NCBI GenBank assembly: GCA_001797745.1
Contig: MGQF01000034.1
Coordinates: forward strand, 2,490 to 15,204
Direction: 5' to 3'
DNA: 12,715 bases
Origin: Deltaproteobacteria bacterium RBG_13_52_11
GTDB taxonomy: Bacteria; Desulfobacterota; B13-G15; RBG-16-54-18
The notes below the pieces were generated by a model that saw only the letters and a list, made by a program, of their open reading frames with translations, ran no database searches and was not told the origin of the DNA. The translations under genes and the position numbers were made by a program. This document shows positions 1 through 6,245 of the stretch, one piece after another (the stretch's first letter is position 1; each line of letters begins with the position of its first letter).

Positions 1-670
1 TATGCCCCCCCTCCTTTTCCTCTTCCTCATATCCCACAATCATGGCCTTTATATGGGCGAAGAAAGTGTGGCCTAAGGTCGCAAGGTAGATGTGAGCAAT
101 CAGGAAGGCAGCAACGATATAGGCGATGATAATGTGGAACGCATCGATGACCCTCACTCCGCCGAGCGCCTCTATAACAGGACGAAATCTCTCCAGATCC
201 CAGAGGAGGACGCCCGTTACTATCTGCAGAGGGACGAGGAAAAACATGATGCCGGAGTAGGTGGTCTTTTGCAAGGAGTTAAATCTGGCCTCTGGCGTGG
301 GTTCGAACGGAGGGGGGTCGCCGAAGAATATGCGGGCAAAGTAGTACGTTGATTGCTTCGGCATGCCGACGAGGAAATCCCCCCGGGTGGGGACGTACTG
401 TTTCACGAGCTCCCGTTTCCACACATAGAAGCCGAACCAGAGCATAAAATCAAACAACGCGATAAAACCAAAGATATTATGGATATTCACCGCAGTCCTG
501 AAGGTCCCAAACCACCCGATCAAATCGGGAAATCGCAACTGCAGCCCTGTGAACACCAAGAGGAAGATGGCAAGGGTGTGGACCCAGTGCCAAATCCTGA
601 TCGTGAGCGGATACAATATGATCCTTTTACCGTTGTCTCTCTTCCGTCGATTTTCCTTTCGCCGAACCAT
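1..670 (-). CDS. Cytochrome b561/PhsC-type cytochrome b subunit (3' end outside window)
   Basis: The reverse strand reads open from an ATG at 670 to the window edge (223 residues visible). AAGGA lies 8 bases before the ATG. The protein starts with a basic cytoplasmic tail, then membrane segments at about residues 30-50, 60-85, 137-157 and 173-200. Candidate haem-b ligands are His28/His31 in the WHWVH motif, His64 in NIHN, His179 and His193. The stretch around residues 201-216, ending HIKAMIVGYEE, is typical of thiosulfate reductase/formate dehydrogenase cytochrome b subunits. The family passes electrons between menaquinol and a periplasmic partner. The gene lies directly downstream of the 13-haem cytochrome gene in the same direction, so that protein is the likely partner (inference). 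Family assignment is firm; the substrate of the complex is not known. Confidence 0.88.
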   Translation of the reverse strand, partial: MVRRKENRRKRDNGKRIILYPLTIRIWHWVHTLAIFLLVFTGLQLRFPDLIGWFGTFRTAVNIHNIFGFIALFDFMLWFGFYVWKRELVKQYVPTRGDFLVGMPKQSTYYFARIFFGDPPPFEPTPEARFNSLQKTTYSGIMFFLVPLQIVTGVLLWDLERFRPVIEALGGVRVIDAFHIIIAYIVAAFLIAHIYLATLGHTFFAHIKAMIVGYEEEEKEGGH

Positions 671-759
671 AGAGAATATCCTTAGCTTTATTGACCCCCT
701 CGGGGAATGGCAGAAAACCCTCGCCTTTAGTTCGATTTTTTACCCCAAAAAGGTTCAAG

Positions 760-776
760 TCCCGCCTTTGGCGGGA
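760..776 (-). terminator. Intercistronic GC-rich hairpin after the multihaem cytochrome gene
   Basis: TCCCGCC and GGCGGGA form a perfect 7-bp stem with a 3-base loop, starting 4 bases past the cytochrome stop codon on the minus strand. A run of five T follows about 10 bases further on rather than directly, so full termination is doubtful. It could be a partial terminator or an mRNA-stabilising stem that lowers expression of the cytochrome b gene relative to the cytochrome c gene. Confidence 0.4.
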
Positions 777-780
777 TAGT

Positions 781-2769
781 TTAATTGTGCCGCCTCTTCC
801 TCAATTTTATGGTGGCAATCCTGAGAAACGCATGCAAGCCGACAAAACCCAAGCCGCCTAAGATGAATAAGATCCCGATAACATCCAGCCATTTATAGCC
901 GATCGTCCTCACGATGAAGAGGAGGTCTTGTATATCCCGCTTAGCGAGCCTGTCCTCCCCCAACAGATAAAAACCACTGGTGACAGGAATGGCGTGAATC
1001 CCCGCCAAAATGCTCTTGTCCATGGGGAGGGTCCTTATCCCCCCCCCGTTCTCAGGTATTTCCATGATCAGTTTTGAGTAGAATTTCGCCCGGGAGGAAT
1101 GGCAGAGGGAACAATCCTTCGCCTTGGTCCCTTTGTCGGTAAAGTTATGGGACGGTTTGAGGACCAAGACCTTCACCCCCAGCTCTACGTTTTCCCCGGG
1201 CATCCGTTCCTTTAATAATTGGAGAAAGGAGAGGACCTCTCGATCTCCCAGAAATCCGTTGCCGTCGCTATCCAGCAGCCTTACCAAATCAGGCCTTTCC
1301 CTCCCTAACCGTTTGGCTACCGCTCCATAATCAAGCCGCTCCACCTTCCCTTCCTCGTCCACCCTCTGGAGGTAAAAAACGATCCCCTTTTCCGCCTGAG
1401 GGGCATGGCACATGGTACACTCCAGGTCTTTGAAGTGCAGCTCCCTTTGGGGCAGCCAGAAGTGACCTCGTCTCGGATCATGGCACTTGGTGCAGATGGC
1501 CTGGCGCTGCTCAACGCCCAGCTCCATGAAGGGCACGCTGGAATGGGGATCATGACAACTAAAGCAGATCTTCTCGCTGACCTTGGCATGGAGGCTGTCC
1601 TTGTATTCTGCCATCACGCTTGCATGGCAGTTCGCACAGACAGGTGTCTTCAGCCCCTTGGCCTGGAACCCTTCCCCTACACGCAGGATGGTCAAATCAG
1701 CATGGCAGTCTACGCACTCCACACCGTTCTTGCCGTGCACGGTGCTGAAGTAGTTGTCCTTGGAGGGGATGGGAGGGATCTTGCCGATGATGGCCTTGTC
1801 CATCGTGACGGCGCGCCACCCCCCCCGTCTCTCAGGAAGCCTCAACATTACCTGGGAATAGAAGGGCGCCTCTGAGACATGGCACATCGCGCAGTCCTTG
1901 ATTTCCTTAACTTCATCGGTATAGTCATGATATGGCTGTAATACGAGGACTTTCTCCTCAAGCCGCGGGGATGGTACCCCCTGCTCCTTGAGCTGGGCGA
2001 TAAACCTGTTGATCTCAGGCACCTCCGCGATGCCGTTTCCATTGCGATCGATGGCCTTGACAACATCACCGCCATATCCGCGGGCGAAATCCGCCAATTG
2101 TTGATAGGAAAGGTTGAACCTCATCCCATCCTTCCCCTCTGCCGTGAGATAAAAGGAAAGTCCCTTCTCAGCCTTGGGTGAATGACAGACCGTGCACTCG
2201 AGATGCTGGAAGTGGAGCTCCCGCTGGGGCAGCCACCGATGGCCATCCTTCTCGTGGCACTTGAGACAGATCCCCACCCGCTCCTGTTGAGAGAGTTTCT
2301 TAAAGGAGGTAGTGGCATGGGGGTTGTGGCACTCGAAGCAGAGCCTCTGGCTTACCTTGGCGTGCTTGTCCTTTTCATATTGGTCTACAATCTTGTCATG
2401 GCACTGGGCACAGCTGACCATGCCCAGCCTCTGGGGATGGGGGAGGTCCTTGATATCGGTATGGCAATCAATACAATTGAGCTCATGGTGGACCGTGGAG
2501 CGAAACTGCTCGTAATCCACATAGAGGATAATCCCCCCCTTCCTCACCTCCTCTTTCCCAGGGGTAGGAATGACCATCTCAAGCCGCTCTTCCTTGCTCA
2601 TCTGGAGGATATCGCGGGTCCCATGGCATTCGAGACATGCCTTGTTCTCTATGGGGAAAGCCACCCCTGTCCACGAGAAGAGGGAAAAAGGGGCAAACAG
2701 CACAAGGAAAATAATAAAGAAGGGGCGTGCAAAACTCCTTCCCCTCTTCTTTTCCGCAACCAGGGTCAT
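781..2769 (-). CDS. Membrane-anchored 13-haem c-type cytochrome with two six-haem repeats
   Basis: This 662-residue protein carries 13 CxxCH haem-binding motifs: CLECH at 45, then two homologous sets of six starting at residues 99, 120, 144, 168, 192, 293 and at 352, 378, 402, 426, 451, 553. The constant offset of 253-260 residues shows a tandem duplication. Each module also has a WLPQRELHF motif and an EF-hand-like loop (Asp241-Glu252, Asp500-Glu511). Residues 16-38 form a signal or anchor helix, and residues 627-650 form a C-terminal membrane helix followed by a basic tail, which puts the haems in the periplasm. AAGGGA lies 5 bases before the ATG. With the cytochrome b next to it, it probably forms a quinol-oxidising, cytochrome-reducing (or reverse) complex, broadly comparable to Geobacter Cbc-type b/c complexes. 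The electron acceptor cannot be told from sequence. Confidence 0.93.
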   Translation of the reverse strand: MTLVAEKKRGRSFARPFFIIFLVLFAPFSLFSWTGVAFPIENKACLECHGTRDILQMSKEERLEMVIPTPGKEEVRKGGIILYVDYEQFRSTVHHELNCIDCHTDIKDLPHPQRLGMVSCAQCHDKIVDQYEKDKHAKVSQRLCFECHNPHATTSFKKLSQQERVGICLKCHEKDGHRWLPQRELHFQHLECTVCHSPKAEKGLSFYLTAEGKDGMRFNLSYQQLADFARGYGGDVVKAIDRNGNGIAEVPEINRFIAQLKEQGVPSPRLEEKVLVLQPYHDYTDEVKEIKDCAMCHVSEAPFYSQVMLRLPERRGGWRAVTMDKAIIGKIPPIPSKDNYFSTVHGKNGVECVDCHADLTILRVGEGFQAKGLKTPVCANCHASVMAEYKDSLHAKVSEKICFSCHDPHSSVPFMELGVEQRQAICTKCHDPRRGHFWLPQRELHFKDLECTMCHAPQAEKGIVFYLQRVDEEGKVERLDYGAVAKRLGRERPDLVRLLDSDGNGFLGDREVLSFLQLLKERMPGENVELGVKVLVLKPSHNFTDKGTKAKDCSLCHSSRAKFYSKLIMEIPENGGGIRTLPMDKSILAGIHAIPVTSGFYLLGEDRLAKRDIQDLLFIVRTIGYKWLDVIGILFILGGLGFVGLHAFLRIATIKLRKRRHN

Positions 2770-2824
2770 CTCTTTCCCTTCTCTTCTCTTGAATTGTCTT
2801 CTCTGTAAAGTTTGAGCTTTGTGT

Positions 2825-2853
2825 AATAAATCGCTTTTTCATTTCATTGTCAA
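2825..2853 (-). promoter_or_regulatory. Sigma70-like promoter of the cytochrome c/b operon
   Basis: On the minus strand a perfect TTGACA (2853-2848) is followed, after 17 bases, by TTTATT (2830-2825), a 4/6 match to the -10 consensus. It lies about 55 bases upstream of the cytochrome start codon and points at it. The consensus -35 box and ideal spacing make it the best promoter candidate in this intergenic region. Confidence 0.5.
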
Positions 2854-2891
2854 GATAAACTTTGAGTTACGCCTCATACTACAGTACAGTA

Positions 2892-2944
2892 AGGGAGAAG
2901 AGGGCAACCTCCCTGAATGCATGGTGAACCTCGCTAGGCTTACC
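2892..2944 (+). other. Two adjacent stem-loops upstream of the archaemetzincin gene
   Basis: AGGGAG (2892-2897) pairs with CTCCCT (2909-2914). GGTGAACCT (2923-2931) pairs with AGGCTTACC (2936-2944) over nine positions with one mismatch and one G-U pair around a CGCT loop. They may be a structured 5' leader of the downstream gene. No known riboswitch consensus was recognised. The rest of the 217-base gap (2770-2986) holds only the minus-strand promoter and leader of the cytochrome operon; no plus-strand promoter stands out. Confidence 0.3.
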
Positions 2945-2986
2945 CATACCGTGCCGTCAAAACGCCCTTGAACCTCTTCCCTCACC

Positions 2987-3556
2987 ATGATATTTTCACG
3001 GTATATGAAAAAGGACACTTATATTCATATCCTCCTCATCGGAGAGGCGGACAAATTGATAGGCCTCAGGGAAGTGGAGGAAAATATAAAGAAAGATTTT
3101 GGATTCCCCACAAAGACTTTACAGAGCAAGATCAACCCGGAGGACTCCTATGATCCGGCGCGCAAACAGTATCACTCTACCAAGATCCTGAAGAAGATGT
3201 TGGACGAACTCCCCTCCGATGCCTCGAAGATGATCGGCATCACCTCCCCTGACCTCTTCATACCGATTTTAACCTTTGTCTTTGGCGAGGCCCAGTTGGA
3301 TGGAAAAGTGGGGATCGTCTCCCTTGCCCGGCTGCAGCAGGAGTTTTATGGCCTGCCTCCCAACCAGGCCCTCCTGCAGAGAAGGCTAATCAAGGAGATT
3401 AAACATGAATTGGGACACACCTTCGGGCTCGTCCACTGTTCCCTCAGGGAGTGTGTAATGTTCGTGGCCAACAATATTGCCGATGTAGATGCTAAAGGGT
3501 CCTCCTTCTGTGAAGGCTGCAGAGGGCTGTTGCGCCGCGGCCGAAAAGGGGATTAA
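2987..3556 (+). CDS. amzA: Archaemetzincin-type zinc metalloprotease
   Basis: The 189-residue protein has the metzincin zinc site HELGHTFGLVH at residues 140-150, in the extended HExxHxxGxxH form with catalytic Glu141. A Met-turn candidate (Met158) follows. Cys151, Cys156, Cys175 and Cys178 are spaced as in the archaemetzincin CX4CXMX17CXXC signature, which binds a second, structural zinc. Length matches the family (about 180 residues). No signal peptide is seen, so it should be cytoplasmic. No clear ribosome binding site precedes ATG 2987; ATG 3005 would give a start (MKKDTYIHILLIGE) closer to family members, and an in-frame TGA near 2969 excludes longer versions. It stands alone, divergent from the cytochrome operon, and no functional tie to the redox genes is visible. 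Archaemetzincins are aminopeptidase-like, with unknown bacterial substrates. Confidence 0.93.
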   Translation: MIFSRYMKKDTYIHILLIGEADKLIGLREVEENIKKDFGFPTKTLQSKINPEDSYDPARKQYHSTKILKKMLDELPSDASKMIGITSPDLFIPILTFVFGEAQLDGKVGIVSLARLQQEFYGLPPNQALLQRRLIKEIKHELGHTFGLVHCSLRECVMFVANNIADVDAKGSSFCEGCRGLLRRGRKGD

Positions 3557-3572
3557 GCAACCGGGACGGCAG

Positions 3573-3612
3573 ATGTTGAATTACCATCCCTTTTTGTTTA
3601 AGTAATCAACAT
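3573..3612. repeat. Long imperfect inverted repeat after amzA
   Basis: ATGTTGAATTAC (3573-3584) and GTAATCAACAT (3602-3612) are complementary except for one bulged A, with a 17-base pyrimidine-rich loop containing a T5 run. It starts 17 bases past the amzA stop. It could act as a terminator-like stem, though no T run follows the 3' arm, or as a protein-binding site; the half-site TTGAA/TTCAA recurs in the palindrome at 3657-3675. Confidence 0.4.
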
Positions 3613-3640
3613 AGAAATACCTTTAAAAACAGCGAGTTAT

Positions 3641-3675
3641 AAAATACATGGTATTTTTGTTGAAATATTCAACAA
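3641..3675. promoter_or_regulatory. Two abutting palindromes, possible operator
   Basis: AAAATAC-ATG-GTATTTT (3641-3657) is a perfect 7-bp inverted repeat. Overlapping its end by one base, TTGTTGAA-ATA-TTCAACAA (3657-3675) is a perfect 8-bp inverted repeat. Both are AT-rich, symmetric and of a size typical for dimeric regulators. A TATAAA (3638-3643) overlaps the first one and may be a -10 box, though no good -35 was found. They lie 146 bases before the start of the H-like operon. Confidence 0.4.
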
Positions 3676-3734
3676 ATTGGCAGTGAGGGGGGATGGCGGC
3701 GGAATAGCGTTTTCTTAAAAAAGGTAGTAATTTC

Positions 3735-3767
3735 GGCCACCTAGCTGGATGCTCAGCGGCCTTTTTT
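3735..3767 (+). terminator. Terminator-like hairpin in the leader of the H-like operon
   Basis: GGCC (3735-3738) plus GCTG (3744-3747) pair with CAGC (3754-3757) plus GGCC (3758-3761), leaving a five-base bulge, and TTTTTT follows at 3762-3767. It ends 53 bases before the start of the first H-like gene. It may end amzA transcription, end a short leader RNA, or act as an attenuator for the operon. No known riboswitch was recognised upstream. The 264-base gap 3557-3820 otherwise holds the inverted repeats and a weak GG-N10-GC match to sigma54 at 3694-3709. Confidence 0.5.
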
Positions 3768-3820
3768 GTGGCACGGAAAATGCTTTTTTAGGGGTAAAGA
3801 AAAAAGCGAGGGGGCTTACA

Positions 3821-4744
3821 ATGGAAACTAAATGTCCCTTTTTAAAAGATCAGAAGGTGGCCTTTTGTAAGGTTTTTCCCGCCAGGAAGATGATCCCTTA
3901 TGATCGGCTCTGTCTCCAGGACAATATCTGCATGAAAGAGGAACACCGTAACTGTCCTAGCTATCGTGAGAAAGAGGGTGAGCGAGTCTCCGGCCATTCC
4001 AGTAATAAGAAAGTCTGTCCCTATATGGAAGTGGAGGAGGTCCTCTTTTGCGGGGTCTATCCGGTGAAGAAGATGATACCGTCCAGCGCCTTCAAGCTGG
4101 AGTGCCCGTGTACCACCGAGGCCTACATCGACTGTCCTGCGTATCGGCAGATCGCCCAGGGGGATGTCGCTCCAAATGAGGCGGTCACGGTACGGGGTTT
4201 CCTGTTGGACGATACGGTCTATTATCACCGAGGTCACCTCTGGCTGCAGCGGGTCAACGGAAAGGTGCGACTGGGGTTTGATGACTTTGGCCAGTGGTTG
4301 CTGGGAGATATAGAAAAAATCACCTTTCCCCATCGCGAGGGACAGGTGGAGCGCAGCCAACCCTTACTGCGGATAAGCTGTTCCCACGGCACGGCCGAGA
4401 TCGCCTCGCCCCTTTCAGGCACAGTGATGAAAGTCAATGAAGGGGCTTGCCGAGATACTTCTTTGATCAGTACCGATCCCTATGGAAAGGGGTGGTTGGT
4501 GGAGCTGCGCCTGGCCAAGGATGAAGTGGACCGCCTGGAACAGCAGGGCGAGGGGTTCTTCTCCACCCCTCAGGCTCGCAGGTGGTTGAAGGCCGAGGTA
4601 GATCGGCTCCACGATGTCCTGGAAACGGAGATTGGGGTTACTATGAGCGATGGTGGACAGTTGACGAGCAATCTGCTGGACGCCATCACCAAAAAACAGT
4701 GGGGTCTGTTAATCAAGACCTTCTTGAGAAAAAAGGAGGGATGA
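3821..4744 (+). CDS. Twin cysteine-module protein fused to a non-lipoylated H-protein-like domain
   Basis: ATG 3821 is chosen because GAGGGGG lies 7 bases upstream; a longer reading from 3749 would start inside the terminator hairpin. The 307-residue product has two homologous N-terminal modules (about 5-48 and 66-108), each with five cysteines (C5, C16, C31, C37, C45; C66, C77, C95, C97, C105) and the shared strings KMIP and CP-Y-R. These look metal- or cluster-binding, but the family was not recognised. Residues 129-235 match the glycine cleavage H-protein fold: an FDDFGQWLLGDI stretch, SPLSG and DPYGKGWL. The residue aligned with the lipoyl lysine is His189, so it cannot carry lipoate in the usual way. 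A C-terminal tail (260-303) contains IGVTMSDGG. No signal peptide is seen, so it is probably cytoplasmic. It is the first gene of an operon, 3 bases before the next start. Confidence 0.8.
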   Translation: METKCPFLKDQKVAFCKVFPARKMIPYDRLCLQDNICMKEEHRNCPSYREKEGERVSGHSSNKKVCPYMEVEEVLFCGVYPVKKMIPSSAFKLECPCTTEAYIDCPAYRQIAQGDVAPNEAVTVRGFLLDDTVYYHRGHLWLQRVNGKVRLGFDDFGQWLLGDIEKITFPHREGQVERSQPLLRISCSHGTAEIASPLSGTVMKVNEGACRDTSLISTDPYGKGWLVELRLAKDEVDRLEQQGEGFFSTPQARRWLKAEVDRLHDVLETEIGVTMSDGGQLTSNLLDAITKKQWGLLIKTFLRKKEG

Positions 4745-4747
4745 ACC

Positions 4748-5014
4748 ATGTTAGGAACCATTACTACTATTCTACTGGTGAGCGCAGGGATAGTCTTGGG
4801 CATCGCCATCATGGCCTATGCAATCTACATTACCTTTTATCCCTTTTCGAGGACCGTCGGCGGCGGTCTCCAGGTAATGAAGCACTATGGTAAGCAGCGC
4901 GCAAAGGCCCTCCGGCACGATTATGCCCTGGTCCATGATGCTCAACTAGGGTACACAATGGCCGATGGTGGTGATCGGATCAAAAAGAAGAAGTCCCGTA
5001 AGAACAAGAAATAA
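4748..5014 (+). CDS. Small single-span membrane protein with IYITFYP motif
   Basis: The 88-residue protein has one hydrophobic helix (about residues 4-31) ending in the aromatic motif YAIYITFYP, then a basic cytoplasmic tail that contains QLGYTMADGG and ends in a Lys-rich stretch. GGAGG lies 8 bases before the ATG, and the gene starts 3 bases after the previous stop, so translation is probably coupled. Two relatives occur in this window: an intact one at 12227-12490 and a decayed one at 5960-6235. The tail motif also resembles tails of the two flanking H-like proteins. The family was not recognised. A role as membrane anchor or assembly partner of the H-like proteins is inference. Confidence 0.8.
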   Translation: MLGTITTILLVSAGIVLGIAIMAYAIYITFYPFSRTVGGGLQVMKHYGKQRAKALRHDYALVHDAQLGYTMADGGDRIKKKKSRKNKK

Positions 5015-5076
5015 CCATCGAGTGACTGATACTGAACGACGAGAAGCGGTAAATAATACATTTAAGGAGGTATAGA

Positions 5077-5772
5077 ATGGAAGGCTTCACGTACGTCGAT
5101 CTCTTTGCAACGAAAGGCATTGAATATCTCCTGGTGATCGGTTTTCTCCTGGTCCTTGTTCCCTTTTGGAGGTTTTTACGGGTGCCTGCCAGGACAGGTA
5201 TTGAAGCGGTAAGAAGGGCCATGGCTTCAGTTGCCCAATGGTTCTCTACCCCAGAGGGATTGTATTATCACCAGGGGCATAGTTGGGTCATGCCACAAGG
5301 TGCTGAGCTGGTAAAGATCGGGGTGGATGATTTCGCCCAGAAGCTCGTGGGAAGGTCTCATAAGATAAGTCTTCCGAAAGTCGGTTCACGAATTGAGCAG
5401 GGAGATGTGGGATGGAAACTTGGTATTGATTCAAAGACTATTGATATGCTCTCCCCTGTTACCGGAGATGTCGTGGCAGTGAATAAAGATATTGTAAAGA
5501 ACCCCGACCTCATCAATCAGGATCCATACGGAAAGGGATGGCTGATGATGGTTAAACCCCACGACCAGCGTGCGACCGTGAAAAACCTCCTGACGGGCAA
5601 GCTGGCAACGGCATGGATGGAGAAGACGACGGATGCACTCCGGGAGCGAATGGGAGGTGAACTCGGGGTCGTGTATCAGGACGGCGGTCTTCCCATATCA
5701 GGCATTGCCAAGGCCCTTTCTCCCGATGAATGGGATAAGATGGCGAGCGAATTTCTTCGGACACAGGAATAA
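5077..5772 (+). CDS. Membrane-anchored H-protein-like protein without lipoyl lysine
   Basis: The 231-residue protein has a short N-terminus, a membrane helix at about 15-33 followed by basic residues (predicting the rest is cytoplasmic), and a glycine cleavage H-protein-like domain at about 60-165. H-family marks are the IGVDDFAQKLVG stretch, SPVTGDVVAVN and QDPYGKGWL. At the lipoyl position stands Ser119, with Lys120 one residue off, so lipoylation is doubtful though not excluded. The tail has ELGVVYQDGG and a region (about 205-227) similar to the end of the upstream H-like protein. A strong GGAGG sits 6 bases before the ATG. It is the last gene of the operon, before a strong terminator. No glycine cleavage genes (P, T or L proteins) are near, so a role in glycine catabolism is unlikely. 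The nearby redox genes hint at a link to membrane electron transfer (inference). Confidence 0.82.
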   Translation: MEGFTYVDLFATKGIEYLLVIGFLLVLVPFWRFLRVPARTGIEAVRRAMASVAQWFSTPEGLYYHQGHSWVMPQGAELVKIGVDDFAQKLVGRSHKISLPKVGSRIEQGDVGWKLGIDSKTIDMLSPVTGDVVAVNKDIVKNPDLINQDPYGKGWLMMVKPHDQRATVKNLLTGKLATAWMEKTTDALRERMGGELGVVYQDGGLPISGIAKALSPDEWDKMASEFLRTQE

Positions 5773-5789
5773 AGCAGAATGAACGTATC

Positions 5790-5835
5790 AAAGTGAGGGC
5801 AAGCCCCTTAGGTGTGGGTTTCCCTCACTTTTTTT
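5790..5835 (+). terminator. Strong intrinsic terminator after the H-like operon
   Basis: AAAGTGAGGG (5790-5799) and CCCTCACTTT (5822-5831) form a perfect 10-bp stem that runs into a seven-base T run (5829-5835). Inner bases AAGCCC and GGGTTT can extend the pairing with G-U pairs. It starts 18 bases after the stop codon and separates this operon from the ferredoxin/HybB operon. Confidence 0.9.
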
Positions 5836-5862
5836 GCGAAATATCGTTGTCAAATGAAAAAA

Positions 5863-5906
5863 TTGCACAAAAAAGGCTTGTTCAACCCAGAACAATAGCA
5901 TACAAT
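5863..5906 (+). promoter_or_regulatory. Promoter region of the ferredoxin/HybB operon (sigma54-like and sigma70-like)
   Basis: TTGCACAAAAAAGGCT (5863-5878) fits the sigma54 pattern TGGCAC-N5-TTGCW with correct -24/-12 spacing, except for T instead of the first conserved G and GG for TT. Overlapping it, TTGTTC (5878-5883) and TACAAT (5901-5906) are 17 bases apart and make a plausible sigma70 promoter. TTGTTC and GAACAA (5890-5895) also form an inverted repeat across the spacer. An NtrC-type activator is encoded at 10619-11980, which makes the sigma54 reading attractive. Which promoter is used cannot be decided here. Confidence 0.4.
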
Positions 5907-5959
5907 ACGGGGCCAAAATAGTAGCTTAATAAGTACTCGCAGGAGGAGGGGGATTAACC

Positions 5960-6235
5960 AAACGAGGGACCTTTTCCACTATATGGATCATCGGTCTCGG
6001 GGTGGTAGTGGGCCTCATCGTCTTGTCTGCGCCTTCTACATCTACCCAAAACTATTCGAAGTAGTCTTCAGGTGCTCAAGGAACGTGGTGAGCAGAGGGC
6101 GGGGCGAAGATCACCGATGAGGAGTATGATGCGATCCCTAACGCCCAACTGGGCTTCACCATGGCCGATGGTGGTGATCAGGTTGAGGAAAATAGAGACG
6201 AGAAAAAAGAACTGATCGCTTTTGACACCAAGTAA
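5960..6235 (+). pseudogene. Decayed copy of the small IYITFYP membrane protein
   Basis: Reading across three frames recovers a relative of the protein at 4748-5014. Codons from 5960 give a hydrophobic helix (TIWIIGLGVVVGLIVL), a second frame gives CAFYIYPKLF (around 6028-6057), a third gives LQVLKERGEQRA (6066-6101; compare LQVMKHYGKQRA), and the first frame returns with NAQLGFTMADGGD up to TAA 6233-6235. The start ATG is replaced by AAA (5960-5962) although GGAGG-like sequence remains upstream. Each of the three shifts is equivalent to loss of one base. The stop overlaps the ribosome binding site of the ferredoxin gene, so the intact copy was probably once its translationally coupled first partner. 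Confidence 0.75.
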
Positions 6236-6245
6236 GGAGGAACGC

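Noticed and set aside
92..685. Plus-strand open frames at 92-352 and 353-685
   Set aside because: They lie opposite the cytochrome b gene and show no membrane, motif or ribosome binding evidence.
1405..1875. Plus-strand open frames of 156 and 208 residues opposite the multihaem cytochrome (1405-1875, 2182-2808)
   Set aside because: They are antisense shadows: the minus strand has 13 haem motifs in one frame, and the duplicated haem modules give repeated, similar antisense frames.
2892..2980. Possible SRP RNA or cyclic-dinucleotide riboswitch upstream of amzA (GTGAACC...AGG, and GGGCAACC strings)
   Set aside because: The SRP core GGAAGGAAGCAGC and the GEMM riboswitch core (CGCAAAGC and receptor helix) are both absent; only generic stem-loops remain.
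3694..3709. Sigma54-like TGGC...GC site before the H-like operon
   Set aside because: Only the GG-N10-GC skeleton fits within a G-rich stretch, which is too weak to list as a promoter by itself.
3749..3820. Longer start for the first H-like gene at ATG 3749
   Set aside because: It begins inside a terminator-like hairpin and lacks a ribosome binding site, while ATG 3821 has a good one and starts at the conserved cysteine module.
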